From Nautilus pompilius (lineage: Eukaryota > Mollusca > Cephalopoda > Nautilida > Nautilidae): a stretch of DNA of 64,000 bases. The notes beneath the pieces are model-generated. The model was not told where the DNA came from, did no database searches, and worked only from the letters and a program-made list of their open reading frames with translations. The stretch is taken from the NCBI GenBank assembly GCA_018389105.1, contig JACATO010000311.1, positions 1,049,501-1,113,500 of the forward strand, given 5' to 3'. Below, one piece after another: positions 34,566 to 45,804 of the stretch; position 1 is the first letter of the stretch, and every line of letters starts with the position of its first letter. The position numbers and the translations under genes were made by a program.

Positions 34566-35538
34566 TGATAGCCTCAAATAAGCCTAAACTGCTAAAATTC
34601 TCCCTGAAATACTTCAATATAGAAGCAGTAAATAATAATTTTCTGAAAGTTGTACTTTTGCATAATGGCAATAAGTTTGCTCCTGTACCACTTGGCCATT
34701 CTACCAAGATGAAAGAAGAGTATGATGGTATCCAATTTGTTCTTGAAAAGCTAAATTACAACACTCATAAATGGCTGATTTGTGTGGACTTGAAAATGGT
34801 GAATTTTCTGCTTGGTCAGCAAAGTGGGTACACAAAGTATCCCTGCTTTCTTTGTTTGTGGGATAGCAGAGCAAGAATCCAGCACTGGAGAAGGGAGAAC
34901 TGGCCAGAACGAGAAAGTCTCGAAGTCGGCACAGCCAACGTCATCAATGAGCCTTTGGTACCCAGGGATAGAATCATCTTCCCTCCATTGCACATAAAAC
35001 TAGGGCTCATGAAGCAGTTTGTTAAGGCGTTGAACAAAGATGGGGATTGCTTCAAGTACATATGCAGGCAATTTCCAGGTCTTTCCATCGAAAAGCTAAA
35101 GGTGGCATCTTCGATGGACCTCAGATTCGAACGCTCATGAGGGATTCTGACTTCACTAATCATATGAACATGGTTGAGTTAAATGCTTGGGTGTCCTTCA
35201 CAGATGTAGTGACAAACTTTTTGGGAAATCACAAAGCTGACAATTACAAGCAATTGGTCCGTAAGATGCTTACTGCATACGAAAAACTAGGGGCAAATGT
35301 GAGCATCAAAGTTCATTTCTTGTTTAGCCACCTCGACAGATTTCCTGGTAATCTTGGTGATTACAGTGAGGAGCAAGGAGAGAGATTCCATCAAGACATC
35401 AAAACAATGGAAGAGAGGTATCAAGGCAAATGGGATGAGCACATGATGGCAGACTACTGCTGGAACCTTTTGAGAGACTGCCCGAAAGTTGCTCACAAGC
35501 GAAAATCGTATAAACGTCAATTTCACTTTTGTGAATAA
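34565..35538 (+). pseudogene. Transposase-like protein of the 34.4-36.0 kb element, frameshifted and N-terminally truncated
   Basis: Two open frames form one protein interrupted by a single-base loss near 35098-35101: the first runs to a stop at 35140, the second to the stop at 35538. The first segment has LLHNGN (residues 31-36), a candidate catalytic aspartate in ICVDLK (residue 75), a CFLC zinc-knuckle-like pair (94 and 97) followed by LWDSRA, and PPLHIKLGLMK near residue 140. The second has GGIFDGPQIR, VHFLFSHLD and SEEQGERFHQD, where the glutamate is a candidate third catalytic residue, then KWDEHMMADYCW and a basic C-terminus. The D...CxxC...E layout suggests an RNase H-like DDE transposase (inference). 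From memory, closely similar proteins are widespread as uncharacterised predictions in arthropods, cnidarians and molluscs and are longer at the N-terminus, where the first acidic residue would lie. There is no ATG at the upstream end, and a TAG lies just before it. Dead copy but otherwise well preserved. Confidence 0.8.
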
Positions 35539-35539
35539 A
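35534..35539 (+). promoter_or_regulatory. AATAAA polyadenylation signal overlapping the transposase stop codon
   Basis: AATAAA begins two bases before the TAA stop at 35536-35538, so the signal and stop share bases. The nearest TG-rich downstream sequence (TTGTTTTGTGTG) follows within about 20 bases, as expected for cleavage. The 3' UTR would therefore be very short. Confidence 0.5.
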
Positions 35540-35892
35540 ATATTGTTTTGTGTGTTCATTGTAACTAAGAATCTAGTGTATAATAATGCTTTGCATTAAT
35601 TTATGATATATAACTGATTATGTAAATGTTTTTTTTCCCTTGGAGAATTAAAATTCAGCAAATTTTTAGCAAATTTTTTGTATATTCTCGAAATATATGA
35701 AAAGTGTTCATTTATTAATAAATGAAATGATGTTATATCTAACTTAACTTGTTAGATTGAGATTTTACACTGTCTTTGTGGTTTTGGATTATCATAAAAA
35801 TCAATATCTGACATTTTTGCACTATTTAGCCGTTTTTTGTACGTTTAGTTATGGTCGCGAATGGGTGATTTCAGACGAACGACCCCCCTGTG

Positions 35893-36010
35893 ATATCTCC
35901 AAAACTAGAGCCAACTTGAAAAACAAAATGTCAGATTCGGATTCAGCGCCCTTGAAAACCCCAGAAACCAGTCTCACTTTTCCTGCCAAAAATATTGTGT
36001 TGACCAGTGT
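35893..36010 (-). repeat. Right terminal inverted repeat
   Basis: Read from 36010 downward it begins ACACTGGTCAACA and continues with TTTTTGGCAGG, TTTCTGGGGTTTTCAAGG and GTTGGCTCTAGTTTTGGAG, in register with the left repeat. Confidence 0.85.
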
Positions 36011-38071
36011 TATCCACAAGAACTATTACCACTCCACTTTCCGGATATTTCTCTACGTATCTGGATACCATCTGTAACTCGTCCGCTTCTTTACGTGATG
36101 AGTGGTTTGTTTTGTTGTTTTTTTCTTCCTGTATTCTAATACTTTGAACGTTTCAAGAAGTACTCGTGGTCCATGAAGCAGCTGTAATTCTCTTGTCATA
36201 GCTTAGCCTTGTGCCGGAAATCAACGGAAGAGACCGGCGGATAAGCAATGAGTACCTCCAACATAAAAGTTCCGGGTGTCAAGTTCTTAAAGGGCGGATT
36301 ATTCCTTCGTTCCCGGTGAAGCGCTAATCGATCGAGGTAAACTCTCACTTCCGCAATATAGTAATCAACTAATGGAACTGTATAAGAGAAGTCCGTCCCA
36401 TCTCTGCTGAAATCTTAACTCCGGTTACCTGCTTTAAACCTCTGTGACGACTGTCATTGAGCACCTGCTTTGACCTTAATCTCACCTGACTTTGTTAAAT
36501 GTTAATAACTATAATAATTACCCTAACCCTAACTCTGACTCGTCCGGTGCCGCGAAACGATTACGGACTATGGCGGCATTAACTGCAGAGAGGCGAAAAG
36601 CTTTTTGATTGTCCCCGTGCTGTAAACCCTTAATAACCTCCAAATCTCTACCAGACTCTCCCCTCTCCCCCCCCCCAATCAAACACCTAGAATCCGAACT
36701 AAGCAAATTAAAATTTTCCAGTCGGTCGGATTATATTCTAAATGCTTAAGGTCTTGGAACATCCAGCCAACCGGAAGTAGTTTCTTAGTGACTGTCCGTG
36801 TTTAGCAGTCCGCAGCCACCAGGCTATCGCTTGAATTTCCGCTGAACGCTTTTAGTACCCAGTATCATTTCTGCGTACGAACAAAAGACTTGCACAATGA
36901 CAAGTGCTTTACCTACACCAACTGACTAATTAGTCACAGCGCCATTCCGACTTGTTGTCTCTCGCTGCTGAGGCCCCGCACTCCGAGATGAAAAATGAAC
37001 TACCTTTTCTGAGAGTAGGCCCTTATTTTCAGGCGAAGTGGGGGTCCCGCTACCGTAACGTTTCCAAAGCTTTGCAGGCTGTCAAACCTTGGAAAGAAAC
37101 CCAGTAGTTCGAGTGGATATTTAGAGTTGGCGTTAGCAGGGGGAGGGCGCTCGCGCATAAGAGCAGCCGAGAAGGTCATAATCCTGGAGGGCGGATGCCA
37201 CCTACCTAGCTGAGATTGCCAGGCGGTCGCCCTTTCCATTCCTGCCAGCCGCTACCATTTAGTTGCAGCGGTACTGCTGTTTAACTATCGTATTATATAT
37301 GTATATAAATAAAGCCTCATCTTCATAGTCAGTAACTGTTGTTGTGTACTGTCCAGCGCGCCTCCGAGATCCTCCTCTGAGTTCAGGTGTGTAGGCAGAA
37401 CACCTGGCTCATCCCTTTTCACGTGTATCTAACACTACATACTATAAGGTGGCTGGAAGTAAAGATGAGGTTTTCGTGAACACACCTGCGTGTTCTAGTG
37501 TCCTTTGTTGCTCGCCGTTTAGTGATTAATCGCATTCCTGCGGGGTTCCAACAGACCGCCTCCGACCCCCCCGCCAAGGATTCCCTAACCAGTGACGACG
37601 ATCTCAACCGGAACATGACTCGTTGTTGTTGTTTTTCTTCTGAGATGAGTTACGAGATACACCATTAGCCAAGACGCGCAGGACTCGTTACTGTCAGCGG
37701 CCGCTCTGAGGAACACGGCTGAGCCACGGTGAACAAGTGCGGTAGAAAGTCATAGATAAATAGCTGAACTACCCGTTCACCTGTACGGTTGGTCCGCACT
37801 AAAGACTAATGTTGAAGAACGCGTAAAAGAGGCAGGAGGCCGCAGTAACGGTGATGTATACCGGCGCTTCTCCTGTTTCCAGGAGGCCCCTTATCACCCC
37901 ATCTTAATCATGCATAAATTTTTGTGTTTTAAGATTCACCAATCAATTTTCTTTACTTTAAGCTTTTCGTGCTGTTTCTGTCTATTTTTCAAGACGCGTA
38001 ATCTAAGAAACTGAAAACTAAAGTATATAAAGAGACAGACTGAAACCGAGATAATTTTATTTGAAACAAAA
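36011..38071. other. Unannotated non-coding stretch
   Basis: No gene supported. It includes a short telomere-like CCCTAACCCTAAC at 36521-36533 and a ten-base C run at 36667-36676. GC rises at 36930-37240 and 37330-37620 without a recognisable exon. Confidence 0.5.
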
Positions 38072-38416
38072 TTAAGATTCAATATCTGAGAATAAAGAAT
38101 CGATATCGGGGTAAAAATGAAACAGCGAAATCGAAGCGAGTCGAGCGTATCTAGAGGAAAACGCCTTCATAGCTTCCATGGCAGCAGACCAATCGACAAC
38201 ATCAACAGAATTAATATTTCTCGCCAGTTCATTCTCAGTGCTTAAGGTTGTCAAATCAACCAAGCTTTCTTGGCCCATAATGCTGCTCAGATGGTTCTGG
38301 ATCAGCTTCATCTTACCAAAGCACCTCTCAGCTGTAGCAACAACACGCGCGAAGAGTGATCCATCTTCTAACTTCAGCTTTGTATCGAAAATTTCTAATC
38401 GAAAAGAGAAAAGCAG
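38072..38416 (-). pseudogene. hAT-family transposase C-terminal fragment
   Basis: A 114-codon minus-strand frame, open from just after a TGA at 38419-38417 to a stop at 38072. It carries the hAT C-terminal dimerisation block: VVATAERCFGKMKLIQNHLS, then MGQESLVDLTTLSTE, then ELARNINSVDVV. These match the usual V-SAERSFSKLKLIKN-LRS-M-Q-RL--LA-LSIE pattern of hAT and ZMYM-like transposases. Only this domain is present; the zinc-binding N-terminus and the DDE core were not found upstream, where stops intervene. The segment after the domain continues about 30 residues with no known motif. It could be a relic of a full element or of a hAT-derived gene exon; relic is likelier. The sequence itself is well preserved, with no internal stop over the domain. 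Confidence 0.75.
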
Positions 38417-41271
38417 TCAAAATGTCACTATTCTGACACCGTTCGCAAAATAAACACCATTTAGAGGCTTAGACTATCCAGAACCGTAACGAGGCGGGCT
38501 TTGTAAGACCTTCTGATTGGCTGATCAGTCAGGGATCGTATCCCAGCTACCCACCTTAAATTAAGGAGAGGATGTGTTAGGTCCTGAGGTGGAAAGCGAC
38601 GAAGGCGTGGTTTTGAGAGAACCGAAATTATCTGTTCGTGTCCGGACCTTGAACACAGCCCCAACTTCACAGGTTGAAAGACATCATGATCGAAAATAGC
38701 GAATGACATCCATCATGTTACTAGAAATAGTATCAGCGGTATCAAGTAAAAATCGTATATAATTCCTGTTGTCATATACTATCGTAGTAATGCAATTTTA
38801 GACTGCACTGAATGGCTGTCGTAGGTTCTGATAGTAAACATTAATGTCTATGCCCCATGTGCCTTCTCAGGAAAGCGAAAAACAACAACAATATGATGAC
38901 ACTTTCATAGCTCAGGATCAAGTTAGTCACAATCGGGAAGAAGTCAAATCCATTAAAATAAAGGAAAAAACACAAATTATAGAATCAAAAAACTTTTTTT
39001 TTTTTATTTTTCAGTCCGTGACTGGAAGATGGAAAACTCAAGAAAAAATTCTTTAAACTTTCTTTGTTTTCCCAAGTCTTCTAACCTCCTCGCTAGCGGT
39101 CGGGCTCCGAGCAGCTGCCAGCTGGTAGCAGTTTATCCCCTTTAACTCGATTAAGAATACAGGTTACTGAAGAACGGGATCTACTCTCGGTCTGTATTAC
39201 ACTAGTAACCGAAAAAAGGGGGGATATCAAAACATCTACCTTAAGTTCCGTGATCGATCAACAAACAGTTCTACACCGAAACGTTTTCTAAAGGCTGAGG
39301 ACGAGGAATAAGCGAGTTCCGGGTGTGGCAGGGGAATCCTTGGAACTGCGCAAGATCTACGGTCAGAAAAAAAACAAAATCTGCACGAGATCTTCGACTT
39401 TCTAATTCTGCTTAAAAACCAGTAAAACTCGGATCGAATAAATGATGGAGAAAGTATCAACAACAACAACAAGAAGAAAAAACGGAAATTATTCCTCAGT
39501 TTCACAACAACAGGACTTTTATGGTAAAGCCAGTAGAGTATCAGCTTTTATCGAAAGAAGCTGACGATGTTTCTGTATAAATGAAACACAAACAAGAGAA
39601 ATGATGTCACTGCTCTAAGGTTTCTATTGTTTGTGTGTGTGTTTTGTTTTTAAAATTCAGGCCGGTGGTTACAGCCGATACGAGCTTCTGACGGACTGCG
39701 GCTTAACATACAATTTGGGATCTGTGTTGAAATACAAGGGCCATTCTTACCGCACCAACGTCTCGGCCATCTTTCTGCTGCTCCCCCTTTCTTTACGGGA
39801 TGACGTCACAGCGGTAGACGAGTGCTTAGTCTTCCTCCTCTCAGAATGCATTATCATCATCTACTGCAACCGAGAGAGCGCGTCCATCGTCGTTCCGTCC
39901 GGCGAGATGCCAAAGAGTAGAAGGTTCAGAGCTGTACCCTAGAACTCCAGACTGAAACGTTTCGTCATTGATGATACTCCGCTACCAAGATACCTTTCAG
40001 AATTCTTCAGTTTTAGACGCGGGCGGGAAGAAGCCGAGCCAGGAAGGTAGCCAAACCGAGCCGTTGTTTCCTATTGGAAGAAAACTGGGGATGAGGGAGG
40101 GGCTTCTGAAACTTGGACCATAGTGCCGCCCTCTCCCCACTATTACTGCATACAGACGACGGTTCGCAGGTGGGGGTTATGGAAAGTCCCTTTTAGATGT
40201 TGCAGCATTGCCGCCTCTAGTTCAACGACTCCTGCGTGGACAGGAAGTATCTTGGGTGGTTTGCTCGGCGGATGGGAATCAAAACGTGATGTGACATGCG
40301 CGCTGACAGGTCCCGTGTGGGTATTGGACCAGTACAGCAGATTTAGAGCGAATAAGTTAAGGGGGACCACAGATCTTCCACTCGTTCATAGACTAAATCC
40401 AAATGGTCAGATATACACCTTTGGAATCCCCCTCGACCTGTAATTAATCACGGGGGTTACGCACCATATTTTGCAGAAGGATGCTATACACCCCCAGAAT
40501 CATCACAGCGAATAAAATTCGCGATAAATGTAGTTGCTTCCCTGGGCCCTATAGAGAATTGGTAAAACCTTACCGATTATTTACGGAGGCATTCCGATAG
40601 GGGACTTAGACTGAAACGACAAAGGACCAGCTTCATAGCAGCAATCGAGAGGAGACCTGCGGGACCCGGCTGCTGTTCATAATCTGATGGAATCCGCGCT
40701 TGAATGTTTACAAGTTGTAAATGGCAGGAGAGCTGCTGCCACTACGGAATACTGAAAATCACTTTTCAAACATCTCATGTACTCAGAATAAATGCACATG
40801 TGCAATGTACAAATTATCATGGAAAGGGATCTGCACTTACAATGGAAACATCAGTCTTAACCACTTAGTTATGTTTTTCGGACTGTTAAGAAAACCAGTA
40901 ATTGTCCAAGTCGATAATTCTCCCTTTAGTTGTTATGTCACATGGACTTTGGAATTATCTCATTAATATAATTTTCGAGAATTTTTGAGCTTTTGAAAAA
41001 CGGTGAGAATAAAATCTCCGTAACCTGCTTTCGTGTTCCAAAGATTTTTTTTTGAGTTTTGATGATTACACGTAAACTTGTTTGCTACGGTAACTTTTAC
41101 CGACAACCAATTTTTGTAATGTACGACTCTGGAAATAATTATAAAAGCACGCACAAGATATACACAAATAATGAGTATTTTCAACCGAGAAGCGTTTATA
41201 TAATACGTAAACAATACACCATTCATATAAATATACAAAAAGAACACAAAATGAATGTGTTGTATAGCGCT
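38417..41271. other. Unannotated stretch without recognisable genes
   Basis: Open frames of about 100 codons (39631-39942 plus, 40123-40443 plus) match no known protein. The first follows a pyrimidine-rich TTTAAAATTCAG that could act as a splice acceptor, but with no supporting homology I do not call an exon. A GTAAACATTAATGTCTATGC word near 38834 translates to NINVYAPC, resembling LINE endonucleases, but it is too short to call. Confidence 0.45.
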
Positions 41272-41945
41272 TTAGTATTTGGTATGTGAACCTGTTTTTT
41301 CTGTATGTAGAACATGGCCCCTTGTTTTCATGTTCCCATAAAGGCTATCAATGTTTGACCGTGGAATGTTGTTCCAAATTCCCTGGGACGCTGTTCATAA
41401 TTCCTCCAAGGTGTTTGGATGCCGTTTGACTTTTCTCAGTGGCCATATAACCTCATATACTGTTCATATCAGAACCTTGTGCAGGCCAAGCCTCTTTGCC
41501 AGGGTTCCACCAGCTCCTTTAGGTTCCGGATGGTGTTTCAGTTCGTTGACTGTGTGCTCGGGGTCACTGTCGCGTTAGATGAATCCTCGTCCAATGAGAT
41601 GTCTGTCTTTCTGAGAGAATGGCGTGATGTTGACGGCCAGTATATCTTCGATTCAGTTCAAGTCCACGACACTTCTAATTGATATGCGGCCCTACAGATG
41701 AACTGATCCGCCTTCAATGCGGCTGTTGTACGCTGATCTTTATAACGCCTTCGAACAAATCGGCAGCACCTTCTTCCCGGTTCGGCCATCCCAATGTTTC
41801 GTTCTCGCTGCTCATCCGTTTGGTTACCTCTTCTCAGCGAAGGTTTTCGGTCATCCACGGAGACTATACCACGCTAATGCGTACCATACTGTTGCTGAAA
41901 CAAAACCTACCTTGAGGAACTTAACGTCCATTTTGGAGAGGCTGG
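41272..41945 (-). pseudogene. Tc1-like transposase relic with deleted middle
   Basis: Minus strand, N-terminus at high coordinates. The peptide EQRERNIGMAEPGRRCCRFV (about 41810-41751) matches the first helix-turn-helix of Tc1/mariner transposases (EQR--IGML-AG-S---IA). After a short unreadable link comes WPAQGSDMNSI (about 41487-41455), matching WPAQSPDMNPIE. A one-base slip is followed by VIWPLRKVKRHPNTLEEL with a stop, then IWNNIP, SNIDSLYGNM and finally a TKY terminus with TAA at 41274-41272. This is the canonical Tc1 C-terminal end (PNTLEEL-W...WN-IP...S-P-R...GG-TKY). The catalytic centre with the first two aspartates is not found between the parts, so roughly 400 bp appears deleted. 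A MDVKFLK start-like peptide near 41937 may be the original beginning. Confidence 0.75.
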
Positions 41946-42399
41946 CCTCTCTTTCCCGACCGCGTCTAATGCTGGCTGTACCAGTTTCGAGTGTCTTCCA
42001 CACAGCTTCTTCTGAAACACGAAGCCTCCTACAATATGCTGCAAAAAGTATCCTTCACCTGCTGACTTCTATATGCTTTTAATGTGCCATTTCTTTTCTA
42101 GAAGCATCATCTTTTATATTTCTATAGTTCTGCGGGTTTGATGCTGTTTGGTTGCTTGAATGACAACCAACCAGTGTACCATATAAATGGATGACTTTAC
42201 CATAGATCATTTTTACATTTAAGATGCGATTCTGTCACCTTTGGAATTTCACATCCAGTTTTTCATCTGTTTATATAAATATTCTCAGGACATCAAATGC
42301 CGTTTACACGAGGTCACGTGACTGAAGAATCAGACAGCGGAATCTTAGACTCGCAGTTGAGGGAAGTCCAAACGTCACTGCTAACTTTCGTCAAGCGGG

Positions 42400-42770
42400 T
42401 GTAAGGGCGGCTAACTATCAATGGTTACACAACGAACGAAATCCCTCCTCGTTTGCCAGGCGAAGTCCAGTTCACACAAAAGACTTTCAGAGATCGCCAA
42501 TACTGTCAATATTCTGCAACGTACACCTGGACATCATTTGCATAAACTGGGTTACAATGCACGCGTGGCTCGGGGGAAAACCCTAGTAACAATGCAAAGC
42601 GCAGGTTTGCATGGGGCTCAGGTGAAATATACACAGACCTATGACAGCTTGGACGCTTGATCTGTTCTCGAAAATTTCCCAGTTTCGTCAATTCACGTCG
42701 AATCTACGGACATGGATGCGAAGAAAAAACCATTTGGAAATTTCAGAACAGATTAACAGGTAAGCTTTAG
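42400..42770 (+). pseudogene. Tc1-like transposase relic (central piece), copy 1
   Basis: The plus frame (ATG at 42421, stop at 42660) contains KRLSEIANTVN followed by HHLHKLGYNARVARGKTLVT and QSAGL. This matches the second helix-turn-helix and linker of Tc1-type proteins (TVRR-LHK-GY-ARVA-RKPL-T). Past the stop, another frame continues with SFVNSRRIYGHGCEE (about 42683-42727), which corresponds to the SF-LF-SRRIYVW-R segment just after the first catalytic aspartate. The region from 42410 to 42660 also aligns with 61690-61940, so this is a dispersed family. It lies about 450 bp from the minus-strand relic at 41272-41945 with the N-termini facing each other. Confidence 0.65.
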
Positions 42771-45022
42771 TGTAAAGGTGAAGGCAGGAATCTAGGACGA
42801 TGAAAAAGACTGACTTCCGACTTTGTATTAATCGAGAGACATCTGGATTCTGCTGTATACTTAGCCATTCTCAGTAATTATCTTGTGCTACTTTTCCCAC
42901 AGGGGACTTTTGAGTCCAAGTCACACTTACTGCGAGTTGATACTTTTCAATTCTCTCTCCAAAACTATTACCTTACACAAAATACAGTGGGAACTCTAAC
43001 ACGAATTCAGTAGAAGACATTTGAAAACACGGGTGATCTGAAGGAAACAATGACCGAACGCTGGCAAACCTTTGATCTTGGTAAGATATTATTTCCATGT
43101 CTTCCGTTATTTCGTGAGAGTCTAAAGGGCTGGTTCCACTACCGTGACAGATCGTTGGGGGCTGCCCCTGACCCGACAGCTACGCATTCTTTACTTTTCA
43201 GATTCTTCTCTGTCGGTTACATTGGAGAATCCAGATGCGGCGACCACCTGATTTATTTCACAGACAAACTGATCAATTTACGAGACGTTCAGCAAAATTT
43301 TGATTTACCATCTCCGGAGGTGGTGATGGAATAATGCGAATCAGCGGAGTGCCGGCCGAAGTTTGGCCGTTTACTCTCGTGAAAGGATAAAGAAAACAAA
43401 CCGATGTCCGTCATCGAGTCGCAGAAACTCAATAAATTAACCATTATTTTTTTTTTAAAAATGGCAACAGATTTGCTTATTGATGAGAACTTAAATTATA
43501 CGGATACCATTATAATCCCTCGCATCGTTTAGCGTATTAGGAAATGTGCGCTTAGGTCGAGAGGTCCGGGCGTAGATCTGTTAGAAAGACGATCATGAGT
43601 ATTTATTTAGACACGAGGGGCGACACCAAACCCCAGTCAGGGAGCGGAAACAAAAGGCGAATAATTCTTGTTTATTTAATTCCATTAATCCATCCTTTTG
43701 TTCTCCCCTCCCTCCGCGAACGGGTGAAGCTCGATCTCCCTCTGCAGAGTAAATCTTTCCGGAAATGTTTTCCATCCAGCCGGCGATCTTTTAACCCGTT
43801 TACGACCGATCCGAGCGGCAATTACCAGAGGTTAGCCACACGTGTTTATTGCACAATCTACCGGTTAAAATCGATCGTCCCAACCGCGCATTGTGGCGAC
43901 TGCTTCTTAGTTATCTGCCGAGCTACTATAATTCGATTAATGTTCTTCTATCAGATTCCAGGCCGCATTAAAGCTGCCCCTTTAATACGTCAGACGAGAT
44001 TTCCCGTTCGATAATTTGACGTATCACAAATATCAGATTCGATAAATTCGGAATTTTGTCTAAGTTAATTCAAATGCGCGCCTGGTGCAGTACTTTAAGA
44101 ATCAGAACCAGCTATTTATCTTGTCAAACCAACACCATGTTTACCGTCAAACGTCGTTTTTCTTCTTCTTCTTTTTTTTTTTAAAAACTATTTACTTATT
44201 TCCAGAGATAACGACCGGCTGCCGCTTAGCACCGATATGCCACGTGATAGTCGTCATGGGCGCTTTCGCTTTAAATCATTTCAGCCACATGACAATCTCG
44301 GAACACGGTGCCTAAGGTTCTTCTTAGACGTGAAGATAACTGAAGCTGCTATACCGACCGGCTGTCTTAGCAACCGACTTTATGTTAATTATGCGGTCCT
44401 GCGTCGGTTTAGGGCAACTGAGCGTGATAAACGAACTCTCTTACTCTTAAAATGTTTGGCCATCTCCCCTAGACCAGACCCATTTCACAACAGGTCTGAA
44501 TATCTCATCATGGTAGAAGCCGTTTGTCTTAGTACCGGCATTGTTACCAGAGACAGACGTTTGGCACTATGGCCGTAAGAACAGCCACCAGGTGAAGACA
44601 ACATGGCGCCGTGAGTTCAGCTCACGGGTTGAGAGAAACGCCCAGAACGGGAAATGAGATACTACGAGCTCGGCCGGCTTTCAGGTGTCTCTCCCTCCGC
44701 CTCCCCATCCCCTGTCAGGACTTAGACAATCACGCAAAAATAGCCGCCTCACATTGTCAGGTTTCTCGTCTCTGTTTGGTTAGAAAACAGCTGGAGCAAA
44801 TATCGAAGGTCGTCAGATTGTCTTTGGGGTTTCCAGCTCTGTTACCAGTCAAAGGATTTCCATTTGGTTCGCTTTATCGATATTTCGGCGGATCCAATTC
44901 GGCAGAACCCATGAAAACAGTACGGGGACAGTCTCCGAACGTGAAATATTTAAAATTTATGTATCGTAACAAATAAACACAGAAAACGAGCGATTTGGAA
45001 TGTATAAGTAACTTTCATTGCA
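42771..45022. other. Unannotated non-coding stretch
   Basis: No gene supported. Open frames of 94-139 codons at 43050-44976 on the plus strand match nothing known and lack domain signatures. There is a TTC/T-rich run near 44158-44185. Confidence 0.45.
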
Positions 45023-45072
45023 GCACACACACACACAGAGAGAGACACAGACACACACACACACACACACAC
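45023..45072. repeat. CA microsatellite with GA interruption
   Basis: CA units, a short GA stretch, then about 11 more CA units. Confidence 0.95.
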
Positions 45073-45400
45073 CAGTCATATGGAACAGCGGAACACATGG
45101 AATTAATTTCCAGCAGCCTCATAAAGACTAGGATATATTGTAGCATGGCTGTAAGGGGAGGTTGTATGAAAGCATAGTCCAGCGTCCCTAAGCGCTACCT
45201 ACACCACGACAAAGCACCGCGCTGACTGCTGCAAACAGTTTCCCTGAAATGCTTCAGTGACCTTTTACCAAATCCATTATTTTTTTTCATTTGACGTGAA
45301 TTGCGAAAATCGAGACTCATTGGAGAACAGAACAGACGTCCAACTGCCAAAGTAGCCGACTTCTACCGGGGATTGGGACCATACCTGGCGAAAAAGATAG
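45073..45400. other. Short unannotated stretch between microsatellites
   Basis: Nothing recognisable besides short open frames. Confidence 0.5.
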
Positions 45401-45757
45401 CCTCTCTTTCTCGCTCTCTCTCTCTCTCTCTCGATCTCTCTCTCTCTCTCTCTCTCCTCATCTTTCTCTCTCTCTCTCTCGCTCCCTCTCTCTCTCCATC
45501 CTCTCTCTCTGTCTCTCTCCCTCTCTACTCTCCATGCTCCTCTCTCTCCATCTCGCGCGCTCTCTCTCTCTCTGTCTCTCTCCCTCTCTCTCGCTCATCT
45601 CTCTCTCTTCCATCTCTCTCCATCTCTCTCTCCATTTCTCTCTCTCTCCGCCATCTCTCTCCATCGCTCTCCATTTTCTCTCTCTCTCTCCATCTCTCTC
45701 TCATCTCTATCACTCACTCTCTCTCTCCATCTCTCTATATCTCTCTCTCTCTCTCTC

Positions 45758-45804
<47 letters not shown>

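Larger units (their letters stand above)
34438..36010 (+). mobile_element. 1573-bp DNA transposon with about 120-bp terminal inverted repeats
   Basis: Both ends start with ACACTGGTCAACA read inward. The left repeat (34438-34565) and the right repeat (36010-35893) align for about 120 bp. Shared blocks include TTTGGCAG, TTTCTGGGGTTTT, GGCTCTAGTTT and GATAT, and identity is roughly 70 percent by eye. Between them lies one transposase-like gene with a frameshift. The flanks read GGATATT on the left and TATCC on the right. A short TAT target-site duplication is possible but not clean, so the exact end is uncertain by one base or so. The transposase frame begins where the left repeat ends, and its normal N-terminal part is missing, so this looks like an internally deleted copy of a longer element. 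The element is more AT-rich than its surroundings. I do not assign it to a named superfamily. Confidence 0.85.

Noticed and set aside
38834-38870. NINVYAPC peptide resembling LINE endonuclease
   Set aside because: Only about eight residues match and the flanks show nothing else of a LINE.
39655-39942. Possible internal exon after a TTTAAAATTCAG acceptor-like site
   Set aside because: No homology and no donor or partner exon could be identified.
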